Source: Mycobacterium triplex (GTDB lineage Bacteria; Actinomycetota; Actinomycetes; Mycobacteriales; Mycobacteriaceae). From it: 64,000 bases of DNA. Within the stretch, counting starts at the first letter, position 1. Every line of letters begins with the position of its first letter. The DNA is taken from assembly GCF_000689255.1 (NCBI RefSeq), contig NZ_HG964446.1, forward strand, positions 5,799,455 through 5,863,454. The letters are read 5' to 3'. The translations under genes were made by a program, and so were the position numbers. The notes under the pieces were generated by a model. It saw nothing but the letters and a program-made list of their open reading frames with translations. It had not been told where the DNA came from and searched no databases. This document shows positions 37,634 through 48,004 of the stretch, in pieces.

Positions 37634-38440
37634 CTAGCCCGCGGGCGAGGGACCGGGAGCAGCCCCGGGCGGAGCCTCCGGCTGCGGCACCGCCGGCTGA
37701 CCCGGCACCGGCCCCGGCGGGGGCGGCGGCTGGTTCAAAATGAACGGAACCGCGAGCGAGCGCAGATTGCCCAGCTGGACGACGAGGTTGTAGGTGCCGG
37801 GCCCGATCGCCGGCCGCGGCAGCGGGCAGTGCGGCGAGGACCCCATCCCGGTCCAGGTCACCGCCGTCGTCACCTGTTCGCCCGGCGTGAAGGTCTTGAC
37901 CAGGGTCTCGTTGGACGGCGCGCAGTCCAGGTTGGACCACAGCCGCTTGTTGTCCAGCGAGTAGACGTAGGCGGCCAGCACGGCGGCGCCGACATCGCGC
38001 TTGCAGGCCACCAACCCGATGTTGGTGACGACCATCGTGAACTTCGGCTGGTCACCGATGAAATACTGGGGAGCGTTGGTCAGCCCCTTGACGGCCAGCG
38101 TCGAGTCGGGGCAGTCGTCGCCCTCCTTGAGCACCGGGGGCGGCTGCACGGCCGCGGTCGGGGTGGGGGCCTCGGGGTTAGTTCCCTGCGGCACCGGGGT
38201 GACGCCTTCCTGCCCCGGTGGGGGCGGCGCTTGCGGCGGAGGCGCCGCCGGGGTGCTTTGACCCGGGCCGGCCTTGTTGACGCTGGCGGGTTTGGCGCCG
38301 GCGGTGTTGCCCATAAACGCAATGACAGCAGCGACAATGATGCCGATCACGACGACCACGATCCCCAGGGCCAGCCCCCTGCGCCGCCAATAGATCTCCG
38401 TGGGTAGCGGGCCACGCGGTTCCAGATCCAGCACGGTCAC
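37634..38440 (-). CDS. Membrane-anchored Pro-rich protein, Rv3587c-like
   Basis: 268 residues from GTG 38440 (VTVLDLEPRGPLPTEIYW). A single membrane helix at about 21-43 (LALGIVVVVIGIIVAAVIAF), a Pro/Ala/Thr-rich stalk, then an extracytoplasmic domain with three or more cysteines (DDCPDSTLAV, LVACKRDVG, LDCAPSNE, PHCPLPRP) and a beta-sandwich-like stretch VTTAVTWTGM, ending in a Pro-rich tail. Strongly conserved with the Mtb protein from memory; its function is unknown to me. Confidence 0.85.
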   Translation of the reverse strand: MTVLDLEPRGPLPTEIYWRRRGLALGIVVVVIGIIVAAVIAFMGNTAGAKPASVNKAGPGQSTPAAPPPQAPPPPGQEGVTPVPQGTNPEAPTPTAAVQPPPVLKEGDDCPDSTLAVKGLTNAPQYFIGDQPKFTMVVTNIGLVACKRDVGAAVLAAYVYSLDNKRLWSNLDCAPSNETLVKTFTPGEQVTTAVTWTGMGSSPHCPLPRPAIGPGTYNLVVQLGNLRSLAVPFILNQPPPPPGPVPGQPAVPQPEAPPGAAPGPSPAG

Positions 38441-38523
38441 ACCATAAGTCCAGGTCACGCCGATTTGCCCGATCCGACTCGGCGTGTCGCGATGTTAGCT
38501 GGCCGATGGAGTGCTATTCGCCA

Positions 38524-39141
38524 CTATTCGCCGATGTCTCCGATGTGGTCGACCAACACCGCCCGGCCGTCGGCCAGGTGATAGGTGACCCCGGCCAGCC
38601 CCAGCGTGCCCGCCGACACGCGCTCCGAGATAGCCGAAGAACGCGACACCAGCTGTGCCAACGTTTCTTGTACGTGGCGGTCCTCGAACTCGTCGACGCG
38701 GGTCAGGCCGTCACGCCTACCCAGCAGGATCGACGACGAGACCCGTTCGACCAGGTCCCGTACGAAGCCGGAGGGTATTGCACCGTCGTCGATGGCGCCC
38801 ACCGCGGCCGTGACGGCACCACAGTTGTTATGGCCGAGGACGACGATCAACGGGACGTCGAGGACCACGACCGCGTATTCGATCGAGCCCAGCACCGCCG
38901 TATCGATGGCCTGCCCCGCGGTGCGAACCACGAACACGTCACCCAGGCCCTGATCGAAGATCAGCTCGGCGGCCACTCGGCTGTCCGAACAGCCGAAGAT
39001 GACCGCGGTCGGCTTCTGGCCGGCGGCCAGACTGGCCCGATGGTCGACACTCTGGCTCGGGTGCGCAGGCTGGCCGGCGACGAAGCGCTCGTTACCCTCT
39101 TTGAGTGCTTTCCAGGCGGATACCGGATTGGAGTTGGGCAT
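38524..39141 (-). CDS. canB: Beta-carbonic anhydrase (CanB, Rv3588c-like)
   Basis: Interconverts carbon dioxide and bicarbonate. 205 residues. Zinc ligands are the Cys of FGCSDSRVA and the His and Cys of VLGHNNCGAV; the Asp-Arg dyad of CSDSR is intact. Start ATG 39141 (MPNSNPVSAWKALKEGNERF), as in the family; longer in-frame starts would run through mutY. Its start codon faces and almost meets that of mutY on the other strand. Confidence 0.94.
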   Translation of the reverse strand: MPNSNPVSAWKALKEGNERFVAGQPAHPSQSVDHRASLAAGQKPTAVIFGCSDSRVAAELIFDQGLGDVFVVRTAGQAIDTAVLGSIEYAVVVLDVPLIVVLGHNNCGAVTAAVGAIDDGAIPSGFVRDLVERVSSSILLGRRDGLTRVDEFEDRHVQETLAQLVSRSSAISERVSAGTLGLAGVTYHLADGRAVLVDHIGDIGE

Positions 39142-39151
39142 GGCACTCATC

Positions 39152-40051
39152 ATGCCGCAGCCGCCGATGATTGGCAGTCCACACATATCAGATACCAATC
39201 TTCTTGATTGGTACGCGCGCTCGCGTCGCGATCTGCCCTGGCGGGAACCGGGTGTGGACGCGTGGCAGATCCTGGTCAGCGAGTTCATGCTGCAGCAGAC
39301 TCCGGTGGCCCGGGTGCTGCCGATCTGGACCGAATGGGTGCGGCGCTGGCCCACGCCGTCGGCGACCGCGGCGGCCAGCGCGGCCGACGTGCTGCGGGCG
39401 TGGGGCAAGCTGGGCTACCCCAGACGCGCGAAGCGTCTGCACGAGTGCGCGATCGTGATTGCGCGCGACCACGGCGACGTCGTACCCGACGACGTCGAAA
39501 CCCTGTTGGAATTACCGGGAATCGGCACCTACACCGCGCGGGCGGTGGCGTGCTTCGCCTACCGCAAGGCAGTGCCGGTGGTGGACACCAACGTGCGACG
39601 GGTGGTGGCCCGCGCCGTGCACGGCCTGGCCGATGCCGGCACGCCGTCGGCGTCGCGCGATCTTGCCGATGTCTCGGCACTGCTGCCGAATGACGATACG
39701 GCGCCTGAATTTTCGGCGGCGCTGATGGAATTGGGTGCCACGGTGTGCATCGCGCGGACGCCCCGCTGTGGGTTGTGCCCGGTCGATCACTGCGCGTGGC
39801 GGCAGGCCGGCTTTCCCCCGGCGGACGGGCCGGCCCGCCGTGTTCAGACGTACGCGGGAACTGACCGGCAGGTCCGTGGCCGCCTACTCGATGTGTTGCG
39901 CGCCAAAGATTCTCCGGTGACCCGGGCAGAGCTGGATGTGGCATGGCTGAGCGATACCGCGCAGCGGGACCGGGCGTTGTACTCGCTGCTTGCCGACGGC
40001 CTGGTGACGCAGACCGGTGACGGCCGGTTCGGGTTAGCCGGCGAGGAATAG
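39152..40051 (+). CDS. mutY: Adenine DNA glycosylase MutY
   Basis: Removes adenine mispaired with 8-oxoguanine. 299 residues. Catalytic Glu in FMLQQTPVARV-type motif region, HhH LLELPGIGTYTARAVACFAY with the Asp of VVDTNVRRVVAR, and a 4Fe-4S cluster CIARTPRCGLCPVDHC (C-x6-C-x2-C-x5-C). Start ATG 39152 chosen; ATG 39140 in frame, with GGAG before it, would add four residues and overlap the canB start. The C-terminal 8-oxoG-recognition domain is short, as in actinobacteria. It overlaps the convergent hydrolase gene by 18 bp. Confidence 0.93.
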   Translation: MPQPPMIGSPHISDTNLLDWYARSRRDLPWREPGVDAWQILVSEFMLQQTPVARVLPIWTEWVRRWPTPSATAAASAADVLRAWGKLGYPRRAKRLHECAIVIARDHGDVVPDDVETLLELPGIGTYTARAVACFAYRKAVPVVDTNVRRVVARAVHGLADAGTPSASRDLADVSALLPNDDTAPEFSAALMELGATVCIARTPRCGLCPVDHCAWRQAGFPPADGPARRVQTYAGTDRQVRGRLLDVLRAKDSPVTRAELDVAWLSDTAQRDRALYSLLADGLVTQTGDGRFGLAGEE

Positions 40052-40789
40052 CTCGACCGCTTGCCGGTAGACCTGCGGCGCTTCGTCGTGGATCAGGTGA
40101 CCAGCCTCGGGTACCATCAGATAGGTCGCAGCAGAGTGCTTTTCGGACATGACGCGCATCTGGCCCGGCGGGGCGACGGAGTTGCCGGCCTCGAGCAGCA
40201 ACGCCGGGGCCCGGACGGTCAGCCACTGCTCCCAGTAGTCCCGGGTGCCCCATTCCGCGGCGATCTCGATCCATCGCGAGGTGTGGCCGTGTAGCCGCCA
40301 ACCGGTGTCGGTGCGGTCGAAGGCATCCAGGAAATACTGGCCGGCGACCGGTCCGAATTCGTTGAAAACCTGTTGCTCAGTGCTGAATTCGACGGGCAGC
40401 GCATGCAACCACGGCTCCCAGGGACCGGTGGTGCGCCCGCGGAAGTCCGGCGCCATGTCCTCGAGCACCAACGCCGACACCAATTCCGGGCGCTGCGCGG
40501 CCAGGCACCACGAGTGCAGGGCCCCCATCGAATGCCCCAACAGCCGGACCGGCGCGTCCAATGTGGTTACAGCGTCGGCGAGATCGGCCACGAAGCGTTC
40601 GGTGCTGATCGGGTACGGGTCCTCGACGTCGCGGCCGCGATGCCACGGCGCATCGTAGGTGTAGACGGTGCCCAGCCGGGTCAGCCACGGCAGCTGCCGC
40701 GACCAGGTGCTGCCGCGACCCATCAGGCCGTGCACCAATATCAGCGGCTCGCCGTGCCCGCCCCGACAGGTCAGCAGATCGGTGGGCAT
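40034..40789 (-). CDS. Alpha/beta hydrolase, Rv3591c-like
   Basis: 251 residues from ATG 40789. Oxyanion motif LVHGLMGRGSTW, nucleophile elbow GHSMGAL (Ser), and catalytic His in EAGHLIHDEAP; the acid is probably in the EAGNSVAPPG segment. A soluble hydrolase or esterase of unknown substrate. Its stop lies inside the end of mutY (18-bp tail overlap); in Mtb a PE_PGRS gene is placed between these two. Divergent from mhuD with 64 bp between starts. Confidence 0.9.
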   Translation of the reverse strand: MPTDLLTCRGGHGEPLILVHGLMGRGSTWSRQLPWLTRLGTVYTYDAPWHRGRDVEDPYPISTERFVADLADAVTTLDAPVRLLGHSMGALHSWCLAAQRPELVSALVLEDMAPDFRGRTTGPWEPWLHALPVEFSTEQQVFNEFGPVAGQYFLDAFDRTDTGWRLHGHTSRWIEIAAEWGTRDYWEQWLTVRAPALLLEAGNSVAPPGQMRVMSEKHSAATYLMVPEAGHLIHDEAPQVYRQAVELFLAG

Positions 40790-40853
40790 TCCACCATCTT
40801 GCGTGCCCCGCCCAACAGCAGCACAAGCCAGGGGGCGGGGTAACCTAGCGAAC

Positions 40854-41174
40854 ATGCCGCCAGTGGTGAAGATCAACGCAATTGAAGTACCTGCCGACGC
40901 TGGCCCCGAGCTGGAAAAGCGGTTCGCCCACCGCGCGCACGCGGTGGACAATCAGCCCGGCTTCCTCGGCTTTCAGCTGCTGCGCCCGGTGAAGGGCGAG
41001 AACCGCTACTTCGTCGTGACACACTGGGAGTCCGATGAAGCATTCCAGGCCTGGGCCAGCGGGCCCGCCGTCGAAGCCCATGCCGGCCAGCGTGCCAACC
41101 CGGTGGCGACCGGTGCGTCGCTGCTGGAATTCGAGGTTGTCATGGACGTTACGGGGAGCAAGCCAGCTGAATAG
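40854..41174 (+). CDS. mhuD: Haem-degrading monooxygenase MhuD
   Basis: Cleaves haem to mycobilin and iron. 106 residues of the ferredoxin-like ABM fold, acting as a dimer. Family residues are present: Asn8 in VKINAIEV, Trp67 in THWESDEAF and His76 (axial haem ligand) in VEAHAGQR, one position after the Mtb numbering. Start ATG 40854; the open frame back to 40668 overlaps the divergent hydrolase. lpqF begins inside its 3' end. Confidence 0.96.
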   Translation: MPPVVKINAIEVPADAGPELEKRFAHRAHAVDNQPGFLGFQLLRPVKGENRYFVVTHWESDEAFQAWASGPAVEAHAGQRANPVATGASLLEFEVVMDVTGSKPAE

Positions 41175-42522
41175 GCGACACCCCGCGCGGCGGCGCGCGC
41201 TGGCCGTGACCGCGGCCGCTGCGTTGGTCGCGACCCTGGCGCCGGGTTGCTCGACGTCGCCGTCACCGCAGGCGAATGCGGCCGACCCCGGACGGGCGAT
41301 CGACACCCGCACACCTCCGGGGCTGCGGGCCCAGCAGACCGTGGACATGCTCAACTCCGACTGGCCGATCGGCCCGGTCGGAGTGCGCACCCTTGCGGCC
41401 CCCGACGAGGTGGACTCGGTCGAAAAGACCATGGAAGAGCTCTGGTGGGATCGCCCCTTCACCCTGGACGGGGTCGACATCAGCGCCAGTGTCGCCACAT
41501 TGCACCTCACCTCGTCCTACGGCGCCCGGCAAGACATCCGGATCCACACCGACGACATCGGCCGCGTCGATCGATTCGAGCTCGACACGCTGACGCCGAC
41601 GATCACGTCGTGGCACGACATCGACGCGACGCTGAGCAGGACGGGGGCGCGCTACTCCTACCAGATCGCGAAGGTCGACGGGGCCCCTCAGGCCCACTGC
41701 GATCCCGTGATGGGCACCAATACCAGCGAATCTCTGCCGCTGGCATCGATTTTCAAGCTCTACGTACTGCACGCCCTGGCGGGCGCGGTGAAGAATCACA
41801 CGGTGTCCTGGGACGATCAGCTGACCGTCACCGAAAAGAGCAAGGCGGTGGGCTCCTCGGGTTTGGGACTTGCTCCCGGCGACCATGTTTCGGTGCGCAC
41901 CGCGGCCGCGAAGATGATCGCCAACAGCGACAACATGGCCACCGACTTGCTGATCGACAGACTTGGCACGCACGCCATCGAATCCGCACTGGCCACCGCC
42001 GGCCATCACGATCCTGCCAGCATGACCCCCTTCCCCACGATGTACGAGCTGTTCTCCATCGGCTGGGGCGAACCGGATCTGCGCAGCCAGTGGCAGAACG
42101 CGACCCCGCAGGTCCGCGCCCAGCTCCTCGCGCAGGCGAATTCCGCTCCCTACCAACCTGATCCGGCCCGCGCCCACGTCCCGGCCTCGGCTTTCGGGGC
42201 GGAGTGGTACGGCAACGCCGAGGACATCTGCCGGGTCCACGCGGCCCTGCAGGCCGACGCGGTCGGCGAGGCCGCACCCGTCAAGCAAATGCTGTCGGCC
42301 GTGTCGGGTATCCAGCTGGACCGAAACGTGTGGCCATACATCGGCGCGAAAGCCGGTGGCTTGCCCGGCGATCTGACCTTCAGCTGGTATGCAGTCGACA
42401 AGACGCAGCAGCCGTGGGTGGTCAGCTTTCAGCTGAACTGGCCCCGCGATCACGGGCCGAAGGTGACCGGCTGGATGCTGCAGGTCGCCAAGCGGGCGTT
42501 CGCACTGGTCGCTCCGCAGTAG
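41137..42522 (+). CDS. lpqF: Lipoprotein LpqF, beta-lactamase-like serine-hydrolase fold
   Basis: About 460 residues. Signal sequence RRRALAVTAAAALVATLAPG ends in a Cys, so it is a lipoprotein. The C-terminal domain has the three penicillin-recognising motifs: SxxK as SIFK in PLASIFKLYVL, SDN in ANSDNMATDLL and a KTG-like KAGG in GAKAGGLPGDL. A smaller N-terminal domain precedes it. Role unknown; the class A Glu loop is not obvious, so a true beta-lactamase is doubtful. The start is unresolved: TTG 41137, or a CTG near 41170 with GGGGAG before it; both overlap or adjoin mhuD. Confidence 0.85.
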   Translation: MSWTLRGASQLNRRHPARRRALAVTAAAALVATLAPGCSTSPSPQANAADPGRAIDTRTPPGLRAQQTVDMLNSDWPIGPVGVRTLAAPDEVDSVEKTMEELWWDRPFTLDGVDISASVATLHLTSSYGARQDIRIHTDDIGRVDRFELDTLTPTITSWHDIDATLSRTGARYSYQIAKVDGAPQAHCDPVMGTNTSESLPLASIFKLYVLHALAGAVKNHTVSWDDQLTVTEKSKAVGSSGLGLAPGDHVSVRTAAAKMIANSDNMATDLLIDRLGTHAIESALATAGHHDPASMTPFPTMYELFSIGWGEPDLRSQWQNATPQVRAQLLAQANSAPYQPDPARAHVPASAFGAEWYGNAEDICRVHAALQADAVGEAAPVKQMLSAVSGIQLDRNVWPYIGAKAGGLPGDLTFSWYAVDKTQQPWVVSFQLNWPRDHGPKVTGWMLQVAKRAFALVAPQ

Positions 42523-43074
42523 TCACGGCAGCCGCAGTGTCCAGCGGTCGTTGCGATAATGCATCGTCGTCTGGCTGACCGGTGCAATATCGATGCGCCA
42601 GAACGACTTCGGCGGTATGTCGAGCGCGGCCAGGATCGCCGCCCGGATCACCGCCGGATGGGTGACCGCCACGATTCGCGATGGGCCCTCGATCAACGAC
42701 ACCAGCCACCCGGCCACCCGCCCGGTGAGGTCGACGATGGACTCGCCGCCGTGCGGCGCCGCGGCCGGATTCCTCAGCCACACCTCGAGATCGGCCGCGG
42801 GCACGGCCGCGAGTGTCTGCCCGCGCCAACGCCCGCAGTCCAGGTCGGCCAGCTGCGGCTCGGTGGTGGCAGCCAGGCCCAGCAGCTCGGCGGTTCGACG
42901 GGCCCGCCGCTCGGGGCCGGCGAGGTGAACCGAGGCCGGAATATCAAGGCCCGCAGCGGCTTCGGCCTGTCGACGACCCGCGTCGTTGAGCGGCTCGTCG
43001 GCCGGAAATCGTACGGCTGCCATGGCATCGGTCATCGCATGCGACACCAGGGTCAGCCGGACGACCTCCGTCAC
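42523..43074 (-). CDS. Histidine-phosphatase-fold protein with altered RHG motif
   Basis: 183 residues. The usual LVRHGET is LVSHAMT here: the catalytic His is kept, but the Arg and Gly before and after it are lost. The second Arg (ERRARRTAELLG) and second His (AVTHPAVIRAAI) remain. GTG 43074 overlaps the cbtA stop by four bases, so it is coupled to the cobalt transporter and under the riboswitch. By context it may act in cobalamin metabolism as alpha-ribazole phosphatases (CobC) do, but the altered site makes activity uncertain. Confidence 0.85.
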   Translation of the reverse strand: MTEVVRLTLVSHAMTDAMAAVRFPADEPLNDAGRRQAEAAAGLDIPASVHLAGPERRARRTAELLGLAATTEPQLADLDCGRWRGQTLAAVPAADLEVWLRNPAAAPHGGESIVDLTGRVAGWLVSLIEGPSRIVAVTHPAVIRAAILAALDIPPKSFWRIDIAPVSQTTMHYRNDRWTLRLP

Positions 43075-43874
43075 GCCGCGAGGCTCGATGCCCGTCCGCG
43101 CTCGGCGCGCTCGCCCAGCAACCGGCCCGCGAGCGTCGCAAAGACCAGGCCGATGGTAACCCAGAGCAACAGTTGCGTGCCGAGCGACAGCACCCTGAAT
43201 TCATACAGCACATCGGCGGGAAAGCCCGGGTAGATGATCGCACCCGAGGCGTCGCGCAGCGGTTCGGGCGTCTCGTCCACCGTCGGCAGTGCCACCATCA
43301 CCACCGCGACGGCCACCAGGTAAGCCCCGGCCGCGAGCAGCCGCCCGTTCCATGCGCCGAACCGCTCGGCCAACCGCCGGGCCAACCACACCGCCGCGAT
43401 CGTCAGCACCACCGACGTCAGCACCATCAGCAGATACCAACCGGTGCGTGCCCCGATCGTGTCGGATTGGCCGACGGCGGGCGGATTCGGCGGGTATTTC
43501 ACGAACGGGACCAGGTACACCGCGACGAACGACGCGGCCGCCAGCAGCAACGAAAGCTGTTGTGGCGCAGGGCTTTTAGCCCGGCCTGTGGTGCGGGCAT
43601 AGACGACGCAGAACAGCACCGCGAACAGCGCGCCCATCGCGGTACCGAAAATCAGTACACCGAAGCCCAGTCCGATGTTGGACTGCACACCGCGGGTAAA
43701 CAGCTCGGCGCCATGCTCGTGCACGCCGTGGGCATTCTCGGCGTCGGTTCGGCCGTCTTCAAATTCGATCGCGCGGGCAATGACGGGTTCGGCACAAAGG
43801 CGGGCGAATACGAATGCCAGCACGGCGCCGACCGCGCCCGCCAGCAGCCCGCGCCCGATCAGACGCTTCTCCAC
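43071..43874 (-). CDS. cbtA: Cobalt transporter subunit CbtA
   Basis: 267-residue membrane protein with about six hydrophobic segments, including the N-terminal GLLAGAVGAVLAFVFARLCA. A His/Glu-rich loop (NAHGVHEHGAELFTRG) near residues 45-60 may bind metal. The family is the predicted B12-regulated cobalt permease partner of CbtB. GTG start at 43874, six bases after the cbtB stop; its own stop overlaps the phosphatase-like gene. Confidence 0.9.
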   Translation of the reverse strand: MEKRLIGRGLLAGAVGAVLAFVFARLCAEPVIARAIEFEDGRTDAENAHGVHEHGAELFTRGVQSNIGLGFGVLIFGTAMGALFAVLFCVVYARTTGRAKSPAPQQLSLLLAAASFVAVYLVPFVKYPPNPPAVGQSDTIGARTGWYLLMVLTSVVLTIAAVWLARRLAERFGAWNGRLLAAGAYLVAVAVVMVALPTVDETPEPLRDASGAIIYPGFPADVLYEFRVLSLGTQLLLWVTIGLVFATLAGRLLGERAERGRASSLAA

Positions 43875-43880
43875 GCCGGA

Positions 43881-44090
43881 TCAGTGGCAGGGGAAGCCGA
43901 GCAGGTGGCGTGCATCGTGCACGAATTCGTGCACGTGCGTGTCGCTGCCGAACAGCGACGTCGCGCCCTGATCGACGCCGACGAAGTAAATCGCCAACAG
44001 TGCCAGGAAGGCGGTTGCTGCTAACCATAGCGCGGCACTTGTCGCCGACAGATCAATCGAGCGGGTGCCGGTCGTCTCGGTACTGGACAC
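43881..44090 (-). CDS. cbtB: Cobalt transporter subunit CbtB
   Basis: 69 residues: one membrane helix (LWLAATAFLALLAIYFVGVD) followed by a His-rich tail THVHEFVHDARHLLGFPCH, the diagnostic metal-binding end of CbtB. GTG start at 44090 with AGAAGGAG upstream. First gene of cbtB-cbtA-phosphatase, directly behind a cobalamin riboswitch. Confidence 0.93.
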   Translation of the reverse strand: MSSTETTGTRSIDLSATSAALWLAATAFLALLAIYFVGVDQGATSLFGSDTHVHEFVHDARHLLGFPCH

Positions 44091-44111
44091 TGCTGACTCC
44101 TTCTGGGAATG

Positions 44112-44205
44112 ACGCGTCCCACCTTGGTGACGGGTTGCGGGTCTGACTTTCTACAGTGGCGCGACCGTTCTGGAATTTCACCAGGATTCCGTTGCCCGTC
44201 GATAA
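44112..44205 (-). ncRNA. Cobalamin riboswitch controlling cbtBA
   Basis: On the minus strand the leader reads GGAATCC-TGGTGAAATTCC, then GAACGGTCGCGCCACTGTAG and AGTCAGACCC, the conserved core and B12-box-like order of the cobalamin riboswitch (GGTGnnAnTCC, CGGnCnCGCCACTGT, AGnCAGnnnACC). GACGGG and CCCGTC (plus coordinates 44195-44200 and 44129-44134) can close a P1 stem. It ends about 30 nt before the cbtB ribosome site, so B12 probably shuts off cobalt uptake. Confidence 0.88.
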
Positions 44206-44245
44206 CAACCGTCAGTCTAAACGGACCGCTCAGCGGAAGTAATCA

Positions 44246-44623
44246 CTATTGCGTCGGCGGGCCACCGTAGCCGAGCTGGCTGGCCGTGTACTTGGCACCA
44301 TCGGTGACCGGCACCGCCTCCACGGCCGTGCCGTAGGCGCAGATCTCGGTCCAGACATCGCCGATTTCGGTGGTGTCGAATCGCATCGCGATGATCGCGT
44401 TGCCGCCACGGTTGCGCGCCTCGGAGATCAGCCGGCCCATCGCCTCGTTGCGGCTCTCGGCCAGGTTCTTCGTCATCCCGGCCAGCTCCCCGCCGAACAT
44501 GGCCTTGAAGCCCGCACCCATCTGGGAGAACGCGTTTCGCGACCGAACCGTCAGCCCGAACACTTCGCCGCAGACGCGCCGAATTTCCCAGCCCGGAAGG
44601 TCGTTGGTGGTGACGATCAGCAC
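44246..44623 (-). CDS. YbjQ/UPF0145-family protein
   Basis: 125 residues of the small heavy-metal-binding-domain family: LIVTTNDLPGWEIRRVCGEV at the start, then LAESRNEAMGRLISEARNRG and NAIIAMRFDT. The family assembles as multimers; its role is not established. GTG start at 44623 with AAAGGGG upstream. Lies between the riboswitch operon downstream and the clpC1 terminator upstream; it may have its own promoter in the small gap. Confidence 0.88.
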   Translation of the reverse strand: MLIVTTNDLPGWEIRRVCGEVFGLTVRSRNAFSQMGAGFKAMFGGELAGMTKNLAESRNEAMGRLISEARNRGGNAIIAMRFDTTEIGDVWTEICAYGTAVEAVPVTDGAKYTASQLGYGGPPTQ

Positions 44624-44649
44624 AGGTGAGCCCCTTTAGCCCTCAGCAC

Positions 44650-44696
44650 AGCAAAACGGGTGGTTAGTCCGGTCAGAGACTAACCACCCGTTTGCT
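44650..44696 (-). terminator. clpC1 terminator
   Basis: Long hairpin seven bases after the clpC1 stop: AGCAAACGGGTGGTTAGT and its complement, 18 paired bases with one extra base in the second arm and a 10-nt loop. Very stable; no long U-tract follows. Confidence 0.85.
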
Positions 44697-44702
44697 GTAG
44701 TG

Positions 44703-47237
<2,535 letters not shown>

Positions 47238-47479
47238 CGGTGGTTACCTGCTCTCCCTCACCATCGGTACTCCCTCGTTGTCGGCGCAGGGGCCGCACGC
47301 GTACCTGGTGTCCACTGTAATGGTCGGCCCGTCAGGGTTCGAACCTTGCGGTGCCTTGCCGTTCGGGCCTGCTCGGCTCCGTCCGGCCGAATCCCCCTTG
47401 GAGACAGAGCCGGCGACAGAGTCGTAACTGAACAAACGAGACAAACCACCAAATCGTTTCCCACCGAAGCCGGCGATCA

Positions 47480-47496
47480 TTTCGCCGCCAGCGAAA
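47480..47496. promoter_or_regulatory. ClgR-like operator upstream of clpC1
   Basis: TTTCGCCGCCAGCGAAA, a perfect 6-bp inverted repeat around CGCCA. It fits the actinobacterial ClgR pattern CGC-n5-GCG with flanking A/T, and ClgR activates clp genes in related genera. The distance of about 240 bp from the clpC1 start implies a long leader or a distant start site. Confidence 0.55.
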
Positions 47497-47536
47497 AAGA
47501 GAACCGGCGCCCAGGTCTTGCGACCGGACGCCGGTT
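47494..47536 (-). terminator. lsr2 intrinsic terminator
   Basis: On the minus strand, ten bases after the lsr2 stop: AACCGGCGTCC pairs with GGGCGCCGGTT (one mismatch), followed by CTCTTTTT. A classic hairpin plus U-tract, unusual for mycobacteria. Confidence 0.85.
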
Positions 47537-47545
47537 ATCTACTTT

Positions 47546-47884
47546 TTAAGTAGCCGCGTGGAATGCGTCGATCACGTCTGCCGGGATGCGGCCACGCGTC
47601 GACACGTTGTGCCCGTTTCGGCGGGCCCATTCGCGGATCGCGGCGCTCTGCTCGCGGTCGATAGCGCCCCGGCCGCGGCCCGAGCCGGACCGCCCCCGAC
47701 GACGACCCCCGACGCGGCGGCCGGCCGCCACCCATTGCTTCAGATCGCCACGGAGTTTCGCGGCATTCTTCGTTGAAAGATCAATCTCATAGGTCACCCC
47801 GTCAAGCCCGAATTCGACGGTTTCGTCGGCGGCGCCTGCACCGTCGAAATCATCAACCAAGGTGACGGTGACTTTCTTCGCCAT
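47546..47884 (-). CDS. lsr2: Nucleoid-associated protein Lsr2
   Basis: H-NS-like xenogeneic silencer that binds AT-rich DNA. 112 residues: N-terminal dimerisation domain (MAKKVTVTLVDDFDGAGAAD, EFGLDGVTYEIDLSTKNA), a basic linker rich in Gly/Arg/Ser, and the C-terminal AT-hook-like domain IREWARRNGHNVSTRGRIP with the RGR loop. Start ATG 47884; the extension to 47935 is not conserved. Between lysS upstream and clpC1 downstream, as in Mtb. Confidence 0.98.
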   Translation of the reverse strand: MAKKVTVTLVDDFDGAGAADETVEFGLDGVTYEIDLSTKNAAKLRGDLKQWVAAGRRVGGRRRGRSGSGRGRGAIDREQSAAIREWARRNGHNVSTRGRIPADVIDAFHAAT

Positions 47885-48004
47885 TAGCTTACCCTCGCGT
47901 TCTTCCTGAGCAGTTGCTGGGCAGTTTGGACCCACTCCCCGGTCACTAATCTGCCATATGGACGCAGCATACTCAATCTGAGCGCAACACAGCGTGTTCG
48001 GCTT

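Larger units (their letters stand above)
47238..47545. other. Gap between lsr2 and clpC1
   Basis: 308 bp with no supported gene. It holds the lsr2 terminator, a ClgR-like inverted repeat and the clpC1 leader. AGGGTTCGAACCT at 47334-47346 looks like a tRNA T-arm but has no acceptor or anticodon stem around it. Confidence 0.6.

Noticed and set aside
47334..47346. tRNA-like T-arm AGGGTTCGAACCT
   Set aside because: No acceptor, D or anticodon stem around it.
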